64,000 bases of DNA from assembly GCA_964036295.1 (NCBI GenBank), contig OZ038473.1:12414501-12478500 (forward strand), written 5' to 3'. The position numbers and the translations under genes were made by a program. This DNA comes from Plumapathes pennacea (Eukaryota; Cnidaria; Anthozoa; Antipatharia; Myriopathidae). The notes below the pieces were generated by a model. That model searched no databases and was not told the origin of the DNA. It saw only the letters and a program-made list of their open reading frames with translations. Below, one piece after another: positions 55,620 through 64,000 of the stretch; position 1 is the stretch's first letter; each line of letters opens with the position of its first letter.

Positions 55620-58600
55620 GACCGACAAAGGTAAGAGTAGGAATCCTTCCATCATGCAATTGGTGATACGTTCTCCGCCAAGGATACCCATGTGCCTTTG
55701 CGCTCCTTGTAAATGTGTCGGCCAGCTTGGATTCGAAAGAAACTTCGTGCGCGAAAAAATACTCGACTGCAAAGGAACTTGTGGTGCGAGTGGAACGCTA
55801 CACCAACTGTATGGAAACTCGAATATTATTTTATATTGATATCTAATAACCTCGTTCACACCAATGCTTAAACCTGTTTAAAAGTGTTTAATAGAACTTG
55901 TTTAGCTAGGTCGGCTGTTCACAATGCACGCACGGCAAAACTATACTGGTTTAAACCCGTCCAACTAAACAACCTGTGCGGAATTAACACAAAATAGAAA
56001 CAGGTTTAAGAAAACGCAGTCTAGTAAACTTGGTTTAATTAAACAGGTTTAGTTGGTGTGAATAGGGTATAACTCTTAGTATAGATACTAAATGACATTG
56101 CACCACAAATAGAGCATCGCTCTATTAAGTGGTGTACATGCAAAGCACGTTGGTTCCGCGTTAACTGACCGCATCCTTGCATAGGGCGCAGAGGATTTCG
56201 CTTGCTTACCGTTATGTAATAACCTCTTTATATAATGACCTGCATGAATGATACCGCAATACGATTTCATCGCGGGCGCGCGAAGGCATAACACTGACAT
56301 GACGCGTACGTTCCGCGGTATCCTTCATGTAACTCAGTATATTGGGTTTTACGTAATAAAGCAAACGAGCTCCTCTACGCCCTGTGATCCTTGCGACGAA
56401 ACCGGCGTTGTGCTTCTTGACCAACGAAAGGGGAAAGACAAAGAACTGACAGACAAAGTTCTGAAAGTAGGAACAAAACAAAAAAATAGCTGACTCAAGA
56501 GTAGCGCTTTTGTTTTGTTTTGTTTTGTTTGTTTTTTGTTTTCTTTTTTGAGATTGAAAGCTCAAGAAAGGAGGCATGCAGGACGCTTAACATTCTGTAG
56601 AAACGTGACGCTTCATTTCTAAGAAATGTATGCTCCCAATCGACCAACCAAATGCTCGCGCCAGTCCTACCCATTTGTACGAACCAGTATATCAGTTTAG
56701 TATATTATGTCACTGATCTGATTGTTAGGAAAAGAAATGTAAATATTATTAGAACGCAAACATGCACTAAAGTTACTCTGAACCGCGACCTGAACAACTC
56801 CATTTGATGAATTTTCTGTCCGCCTTTTGTTGTTTACTTGTATTCAAAGTGTGAACGGTGTATATAGCAACTTGAAAAATATATTTTACGAGGCATTGTT
56901 TGCTTTTCCTTCAATTTGTAATCCGAAAAACATTTAATGGTTTCGTGACAGACACTTTAATTTAATTCGCAAAGAACATGCAAACTATTGCCGTTCTCCT
57001 ACTGCAAAGCTGAAAGGTGTTCGTCCTTTTCAGTTGCAAATACGATCAAGGTGCAGTTTCTCCTCTCAGACTTTAGTCAGATATATATACCTATATAGTG
57101 CGGTAAGAAGAACGTGACATCTGATACCTTGAGCAGACTACAGTTGATAATGCACCAGTCAATTGTAACCCCCACCCCCCCACCCCCCCCCCCCCACCCC
57201 CCTCGGGGAATGGTGGAGCAATGTGGGGCATTTTTTCGTATTTGAAAGGTGTTTAAGCTCGAAGGGGTGGGGGATTTTCTCTTCATGATTCCCGACCTGC
57301 GGAGGTGGGGCTCAAGGTGGGAGATTTGACCAAAAATATGATGCAATGCGGCCTCGTCCAGTTCGACCACGCGGTTCGTTCGTGAGAGAAGTTTCTGTGC
57401 AAAGCCTCTTGTAAGATTTTGCCACATTTTTGGCCCCACAATGTGGGGGATTTGTCAGCACATTATGTCCCATGGAGTGGAGGAATAGTCGATTATTGCA
57501 ACAAAGAAAATCCATGTCCCCACTATTCCCCGAGGTGGGGGGGGGGGGGGGGGGGGGGTTACAATTGACTGGTGCATAATGGAAAGAAAACTGAGTGGAA
57601 TTTGAAGTCTTTGTTATTTGAAGTCTTTACTGTATATATTTATGTCTAATTTCGCGCGAAATCCCAAGTGTAGTCACAAGGAAATACCCGACGACACGAA
57701 GTCTTCTTACCAGTTTTACTAGGGGGAAGCTATTAGAAAAATGTGCAAATACAGAGATAAAGCCTGGTTTTCAAGAGCGACGCAAGCACAATCATAAGCG
57801 CAGTCTAGCACATTTTTTAGTCCTTTTTTCACAGTGAAATCAGGCTCGACGCATACGCATGTACAAGGATCAAAATATTTTGATTCTTGTGCTTGCGGTT
57901 GCGTCGCCCGTGCAAACCAGGTTTTAGTTTCCGTTTGTGACTATAACGCCTCATAATATCGGAAGTGCAGCTGACACTTGGTTTGTTTTTAATCTCTACC
58001 AAACGTCGAAGCAGTTGTCCTTATTTTCTGAATGCGTAATTATTATTGATTATACTGTCTAGCGAGAAAGCGCCACTGTGCAGCAATAACGTTTGAGGAA
58101 ATTGCAATACTTACAGAAAATAGGGTATTCACAGGTCTAGATGACCTCACCGTCATGCAGTGTACGGGAAATGTTGTAATCAATCAATCTGTTACAATTC
58201 ATGAGAATGATACCAGGGATACTCGAATAGCTTTGACAAATTTCAGAGATTGGAAAAATTCTCCATTATGAAATGTCCGTTAGCGAAGTGTCCATTCACC
58301 AATCACATTCAAGTAAATTGTATAACTTATGCTTGAACTAGAAATGTTTAACGCTTGTCGATCATGGTTTCTATAAACAGGGGATTCTGTATCGACAGCT
58401 CAGAAGGCCAAATAAAGGACTGTGAGTGCTTTGGGCTATTTTCAACCTCTCTTTTATCGAGTGTCTATTTTCCTTCAAGTTTCTATCTCGTTTCCACAGT
58501 ATTAACTGAATACATAATTAATCAGCAATCAAATCCTGAAAGCGATTATCAGTTTTGAGTGAGGCTTGTAAAATTGAGTCACTGTTCACTTAGTCTTACT

Positions 58601-59011
58601 TTTTGAAATAAAAGAGTGTCCGAGAGGGCATTGTCTGAAAGCAGTTCCTTTGTTGGCGACACAATTTGAAACGTCACATTCCCTGGGGAAACAAGTCGAC
58701 TATTGTTAAGTAAGCCTAATATATTAACGCGCGGATGTAAACACATAAAGGCGAACATTTGAATATCAGCCAGGGCAGTCAAACACAGGCAGCTGCTGTG
58801 TTGACACAAAATTCAATGAATCAAACGAAGCATGGTTTACGGTTTTCATCGTGGATTTCAACTCGACCTTTCACCGCAACTGGCATGGGTGCTTGCTTGA
58901 CGACGCGGATATCATACGGGTCATGCAAAGGCTTGGGATTCGATCGGAAATGAAACCTTGCGGGCCACCAATTGGAGAGTATTTCCTTGGCAAGCCAATA
59001 TCCTTGCTGGA
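55620..59011. other. HASPIN 3' flank and intergenic DNA with two MITEs
   Basis: No credible gene. 55846-56069 has inverted ends with ttcacaccaa and internal aaacctgttta repeats. 57151-57576 has inverted ends TGCACCAGTCAATTGTAACC flanked by TAA on both sides and long C/G homopolymers just inside the ends; a TAA target suggests PIF/Harbinger. Other open frames here are on overlapping strands and unconvincing. Confidence 0.6.
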
Positions 59012-60091
59012 ATGCCCTTTTTCAAAGGCAGAAGCAAGAAAGTAGATCCGCTCAACAAGATGGTTTCGCCTGCTGCGGAAGACTCGATTTCTCCTGGAAA
59101 TGGCACCCTACCGCCGTATCTAGCCACTTTGAAGCATCAACTCGACCATCTCAATATGGACTCTATTGAGAGAGAAGACGATTCCGAGGACGCTATCGAG
59201 AGAACTTCGTTCCCTCCGCGAAATTCGCGAGCACAGAGTATCACTCTTCCTTTAAATATGCCTGTATTGGGGTCCGCAGCAAACGGGGCGGTCTCGCGTC
59301 GCAGGGTTCAACCGCTTAACATGGAGCAGAGCCAACCAAAGCACTTTTTGAAGCCTGCTAGGTGTTTTTTAGACCCGATTCCCAAGAAGAAAACTGATTC
59401 TGAGTCCGATACGAGCGAGTTCAGCGTTGGAATATCACCAGAGACAGACCAAGACATCAGACCGAGTTCAGGCAAATGGTTCCGCGACATTGATAAGTTA
59501 TCCGCCTTTAAAGCGAAATACCGTTTGGGTGGACTATCAAGGAAACAAATTGACACCGAAAAAGAGTGGACGGCCAGTCCAAAGAGCTTCTACAAGTCTA
59601 TTTTAAAACTAAGACAAAAGGAATATTTATGTAATGAGGGTCATCATTGTGGTCACACAACCACTTCGCGTCTCAACCGTGACGATGAATTGGACTCCCG
59701 ACGCGTTTCGTTTTGCCCGAAAGCCCTCCTCTTCTCGTTCATAGACGAGAATTTATTCAACGAGCTGCAAGCTATTATCGTGAGCCATCAAATTGATGTG
59801 AACTCCTGTCCAAACGCCAGAGGGCTTACACCTCTTCACCGAGCCATCGAAGCAGGGTCAGTGAAGTGTGCGCGAGTTTTGCTGGAGAATGGAGCAAACG
59901 TTCATCTTAAAGACGACCGCGGAGCATCGGTGTTAGACTCGGCAATGCGGACGAGGCACTTTGAATGTCTCGCGCTTCTGATAGAGTTTGGCGCAAATAT
60001 TGAGGAGTATACACTTTACAGACTGGACGAGTTTAAAAATGTTCGAGAATTGTCCAAAACCTGCTACAAGAGTTTTGAGGTAAATGTATGA
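59012..60091 (+). CDS. Ankyrin-repeat protein with PP1-docking motif (PPP1R27-like), single exon
   Basis: An intronless frame of 359 codons from ATG 59012 (MPFFKGRSKKVDPLNKM) to TGA at 60089. The frame is open further upstream but lacks another ATG, so this start is chosen. The first ~220 residues are disordered and Ser-rich. DSRRVSFCPKALLFSFIDEN at about 227-246 contains an RVSF protein-phosphatase-1 docking motif. Two to three ankyrin repeats follow (GLTPLHRAIEAGSVKCARVL, LLENGANVHLKDDRGASVLD, CLALLIEFGANIEE). RVxF followed by ankyrins is the layout of PPP1R27 and MYPT-type regulators, so a PP1-regulatory role is a reasonable inference. The last codons lie in GAGgtaaatg, a possible donor, so a longer spliced form cannot be excluded. 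Confidence 0.75.
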   Translation: MPFFKGRSKKVDPLNKMVSPAAEDSISPGNGTLPPYLATLKHQLDHLNMDSIEREDDSEDAIERTSFPPRNSRAQSITLPLNMPVLGSAANGAVSRRRVQPLNMEQSQPKHFLKPARCFLDPIPKKKTDSESDTSEFSVGISPETDQDIRPSSGKWFRDIDKLSAFKAKYRLGGLSRKQIDTEKEWTASPKSFYKSILKLRQKEYLCNEGHHCGHTTTSRLNRDDELDSRRVSFCPKALLFSFIDENLFNELQAIIVSHQIDVNSCPNARGLTPLHRAIEAGSVKCARVLLENGANVHLKDDRGASVLDSAMRTRHFECLALLIEFGANIEEYTLYRLDEFKNVRELSKTCYKSFEVNV

Positions 60092-62657
60092 TATACGAAA
60101 ACAAGGTTATTTGAAAGGTCAATCGTGACAGCCGCGGGCGGTAAAGCAATAAGTTCATTAAAACGCACTTCGGTTTTCAATTCCGCTGTCACTTTCATTA
60201 TTCATTCCATGTTGAAAATATAAGCCTTTAAACAAAAACCGTATTTACAGCTTAGAGGATTAGGATGCACATGCTTTTATTAATAAATCTTATTCGATAA
60301 GTGGTGCTATTTAAAAAGTGGAATTTTACCTCAATATTAAAAGATGTGCATATATAGATGTCGAACCAAATAGACAAAAAAATTTGATACTCAAGTGAAG
60401 AATCTGCAGCACTTGAACAAACACTACTAATGGCGTTTCCAATTCCTTTTCTTGGGAGACCGAATGGGTTTGGCTACTGAATCGGTTTCTCCCGTGGTCG
60501 TTGTCGAGTTTCGCCCAAAAATGATATCTTTACAATCGAATCTATATGAAGGAAACATGTTGATTATTAGAATAAGTCTGCGTTTTAACGCTGCGTCTTT
60601 GAGTTATAAAGGTTTATATTTTGAATATGGTAATGACGTGACGTCAAAGAAGGAACAGTTTATTATACAAAATCTTGTTGGTGGAGATAAATGACATTTT
60701 ACCAACGTCCACCTTATATTTGAATTTTGTGTAAATGGTTTTACCAAATATTTTGTATGAAACTGAAAACAGTTCCAATCACGAAGAGAAAGAAATAACA
60801 TTGAATTACTCCTTTGACGTCACGTCATTACCATATTTGAAATATAAACCTCTAACTTATAGGCGCAATGTTGAAACACAGAAATATTCTAATAGTCAAC
60901 TATTTAATTTATGTAGAATCGATTGCAAAGATATCGTATTTGGGCTTATGTGCACTTTAACTCAAAATTTAAAGTGAAGAAAGAATGTACTCATCAAGAG
61001 CTTTAGTGGTCACATCTTTTGAGGAGATCGTTTATATTCAATTTCCTCGTACTTAAAAGGGTTGAGATTGTTTTTGAGGTCGGTAACAAAACTAATATAT
61101 GTGGGCGGTTTTTTGATGGACGTTTTACTTCTTCCCTAAATTAAGCTTGTTCTGAATACGCGACGGGTTTTTTCTCCGCTATAATTTTCGTCTAGCTGAA
61201 GCAAATTTTGCGACAATCTCAAATCCATTCAGTGTTTGTCTTCGGTGCTGTAACAATTTGGTCACAGTTTTTACGGCACTCTGATCGAATGTACATTTAT
61301 CTTGTTATTGCCAATTGCTTTCACGCAAAAAAGTCCACTCGGTTTTTGAGTGTTTCTCTACAACAAAAGTAAATCTAGTTTATTGACTCAAATGGACCGG
61401 AGGGTCGCAGATAACGACTTTTATATTTCCTGCTATATAAGTCAGTGCAGTTTGTTTGATTCATTAGACTGATGTCGGCGCTTACTGATCCTCCCGTTGT
61501 TTCATTTAATAAAACAAATAACGCCGGATCGTTGCTTTCTACTTATTTCTCGAGTATTCTCTAATCACATCATGAATTTTATAACGACGTTTTTAAAGAG
61601 GAAAGTTCGTCTCGTTAAGAAAAGCGCATAATGAGTCATCGTGCACGTACGGCCAAGTTATATCAGCTGTTTTAACTTTAGACTGTCTAATGATTTAGTT
61701 TTAAATCATTTTGGTTTGGTCACTATCCCCTGCATCAAGCATTCGTTTGTTGTTGTTGTTGTTGTTCATTCAATTCTCAGCCTCCTGACAGCAGACCTAC
61801 GAGCGGCTTTTGTTTTACTTTCCCGCCCGGGAAAACGAAGCCGCTGGTGGGTCTGGTGTCAAAAGGCTGTCAATTCTCTTCTTTTTCAATGCAAATGTTG
61901 TTTCGTTCTTCACTTTTGTAAAAATTATTAGTACTATTGAGGTTATTAAGCCACGTTGTCAGTTCTTGCGTGTTCCGTAATTCACAAGGCATAGTTGCAG
62001 TAAAAATTACCCTTGTAAACTGTGGTTCTTCGCGTTCGACCATCGAAGCATAATACATGGTGACGTTTATTCTCTAATCCTCGAGTGTGCGAGGGTAATA
62101 ATCGAGACACCATTTCGTTTTGTTTTTTTTTTATGCTTCAGTCTGGCGGGCGACCTCCAGGCGCGGTAGCTAAGCTTTCAAGTTTGATGGATTGAGAGCG
62201 GAGCAGCAGATGAAGATGGGACAAGCAGTTCGGTTGACGGCTGTAAACGATTCGGATATTGTGCCATTGTATGCAAGGCAAGCTTGCCAACTGTGAAAAT
62301 CAAAGCGATTTCTTTGAAACATTGACTAGTGGAGCCAACGTTGAGCACAACAAATATACAACAACTTTGACAGTTGTTTCACGCAACGCCGTTTATGTTG
62401 AGTTTCTCACCAAAGGTATATCGTACAGTGTGGAGAACTTGAGCTTTTGATCCATTGCTCAGACGAAAGCTGATTTGAGTTCTCAATTCTCACTACATCA
62501 CTTTTACTTTTTCTTTAGTTTAGAGAAACTTGATTTTTCTGTCCAGATGCCGGGTAAACTTCACATCTTTTATCGCGATTTGACTTGCGTTTTACTCTAA
62601 AGCTCTTTCCCGACCTCTTTGCCAAGAAACGTCAAGGTTTTGACCAAAGGCCAACTC
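60092..62657. other. Intergenic, with a palindromic MITE at 60604-60861
   Basis: 60604-60861 has inverted arms of about 45 bp (ggtttatatt, atatggtaatgacgtgacgt). A decayed piggyBac-like MITE fragment is at 62397-62512 (tttctcaccaaaggtatatc ... gttctcaattctcactacat). No credible gene otherwise; a gtt microsatellite lies at about 61748-61767. Confidence 0.55.
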
Positions 62658-63660
62658 TTACTCTAAGATATCAAGTATCGTGACGGCCACGGGACGCATG
62701 CGACCCATATCGTTCCATTTCCGTGCCAGACGCCTAACCTCGGCATTTCCGAAAGCAATAGAAGCACTCAAGAGTGGCACATTTTTCAACACTTCACTGA
62801 TGGAGGGCCTGACATCGAACTGTACTACCATAGACTGTATTTTGTTACATTAAATTCTTGATGATATAATTTTTTTCACTTTTCGGGATAGTCTGTGAAG
62901 ACATTTTCTTTCCGCGCATTGTCTAGTGCAAATTTTAAGACATTTGTAAACGTCGAATAAAAAGCACTTGTTGAAAGAGTGATAGAAATTATAGAGGGTC
63001 AATTGACTCGTGCCACGCTGATGAAATAATAGTCAAATTAACGCACGTTAATATTCGACTACCGGCGAACGCAGTTTTTGCCATCCTCATAGCCCCCTTA
63101 TGTTTTTTTTGTTTTTGTTTTTGTTTTTTTTTCATATTACAAGAACTAAGCACTGATTCTGGCTTCTTATTTTTATTTTATTGTTCCCTCAACTCCGGCA
63201 CATCTGTCTCACAGGCTAATTACGTTTCATAGAGTTAATATCTCGAATATTTATACAGGAAATATGTGGACGTCCTCGTGAGAACCACGTCTGTTGTGTG
63301 AGCGTTGTGTGAGGTATCAAGTGCCATTTTCTACTAACTGCTTTGCACAGTTGTAGGTATATTTCGGAAAGAGAAAACCTATAATGATCAAGGATTAGCT
63401 GTTATATAGATAATGACTTTTCAGGCTGTGAATCATTACTAGCACGAAGAAACGGGAAATGAGAAAACCCGACTTACGTCAGCGTGCTGAATTTTGAACT
63501 CGTCGATAGCTGAAAGAGTGGGCACTTCGTCGTTGGCAGGAAACATGTTTGCGCTTCTTTTCCTCGTTGACAGGGGTCGTGTTTTCACTGTTATTAATGC
63601 CGGGTTTCTGGATCTGTTATTCTTTACTCCTTTTCCTTTTTTCTCTTTTGACAAACTCAT
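62658..63660 (-). CDS. Two-exon gene, 114 residues, not recognised
   Basis: Exon 1 is 63478-63660 (ATG at 63660; donor gtaagtcg) and exon 2 is 62658-62819 (acceptor gtagtacag; stop TAA). The phases join cleanly. The protein starts basic and Ser/Lys-rich (MSLSKEKKGKGVKNNRSRNP). It continues with DEVPTLSAIDEFKIQHAD and, in exon 2, FDVRPSISEVLKNVPLLSAS and RRLARKWNDMGRMRPVAV, ending LDILE. The C-terminal half is predicted helical by eye. It has no signal peptide or membrane segment. The protein does not match a family I can name; other start exons further right are possible. Confidence 0.55.
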
Positions 63661-64000
63661 CCACAATCATGGCAATAAAAACTATTTGGTGCAAACTAAT
63701 CTGGAGAAAATAGAACAGCACAACTATAGAACAGTGCACGACAACTTCAGTGGAAACCTTCTGTTGTCGTTTTGCATAATCGCCGGGAAGGTTAAGTTGA
63801 TGGCAACCCAGGGGCAATTTGCAGCGGCCTGTTCAACATTTCAGCACGTTTCCTGTTTATCCACAAGGAAAAAACATTGAAACCGCCTAAACTTGTCCCG
63901 GCCACGAAGTCGCAATAAAATGTATCTGAAATATCTCAGCACCCAAAGGTTTTCTTGCTTCAAATTTAGATTGAGTTGGGTAGAGAGGATTGATCAACTG
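63661..64000. other. Right-end stretch
   Basis: Upstream flank of the two-exon minus gene. Nothing else is recognised. An overlapping plus-strand frame at 63494-63880 is antisense to exon 1 and is not supported. Confidence 0.4.

Noticed and set aside
56212-56577. Minus open frame of 121 codons downstream of HASPIN
   Set aside because: Starts in simple sequence and matches nothing; likely noncoding flank.

Overview
The window is eukaryotic nuclear DNA, AT-rich and full of introns. Its gene complement and repeats suggest a cnidarian, most likely a hexacoral such as a stony coral; I cannot name the species. Exons are short with GT-AG borders. Host genes are separated and interrupted by small inverted-repeat transposons (MITEs), minisatellites and decayed duplicated exon cassettes. 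I see no rRNA or tRNA gene, no CRISPR array and no bacterial-type operon.

Layout. (1) 61-9134, minus: the 5' part of ARMH3 (C10orf76), running off the left edge. One of its introns holds a 4.76-kb element (2921-7678) with CACTA...TAGTG ends, a 3-bp CTG target duplication and stacked short-repeat arrays. The element sits exactly on the 3' splice site of the next ARMH3 exon. (2) 9927-18804, plus: a complete 19-exon gene for a J-domain / TPR / RRM / CCCH zinc-finger protein, divergent from ARMH3 across 792 bp. (3) About 19-39.6 kb: a rearranged, repeat-rich tract. It holds a plus-strand zinc-finger gene model, repeated 33-codon exon cassettes on both strands, a 1.1-1.2-kb tandem duplication, a SENP-like exon, a Ulp1-protease/PHD-finger open frame, and three 677-bp units each carrying a PHD-like zinc-finger exon. 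(4) 39669-40375: a broken copy of the last two exons and 3' end of the J/TPR/RRM gene. (5) 41721-48417, minus: a complete zinc transporter gene, SLC39A13 (ZIP13). (6) 48730-55619, plus: a complete HASPIN kinase gene, head-to-head with SLC39A13 over 312 bp. (7) 59012-60091, plus: an intronless open frame with a PP1-docking RVSF motif and ankyrin repeats (PPP1R27-like). (8) 62658-63660, minus: a two-exon gene I do not recognise.

A roughly 210-bp piggyBac-like MITE family (TTAA target, ends CCCTTTCACTCCCAA) recurs at least a dozen times across all these regions. Other MITE types (9-bp TSD, TAA-TSD, TA-TSD, hAT-like, perfect hairpin) occur once or twice each. The host genes have unrelated housekeeping roles (Golgi lipid signalling, RNA/chaperone function, zinc export to the secretory route, mitotic histone phosphorylation) and do not form a pathway. 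The most striking observation is the satellite-stacked CACTA-like element that duplicated the CAG of an ARMH3 splice acceptor.

All protein identifications come from reading translations and from memory of the families; no database search was possible.
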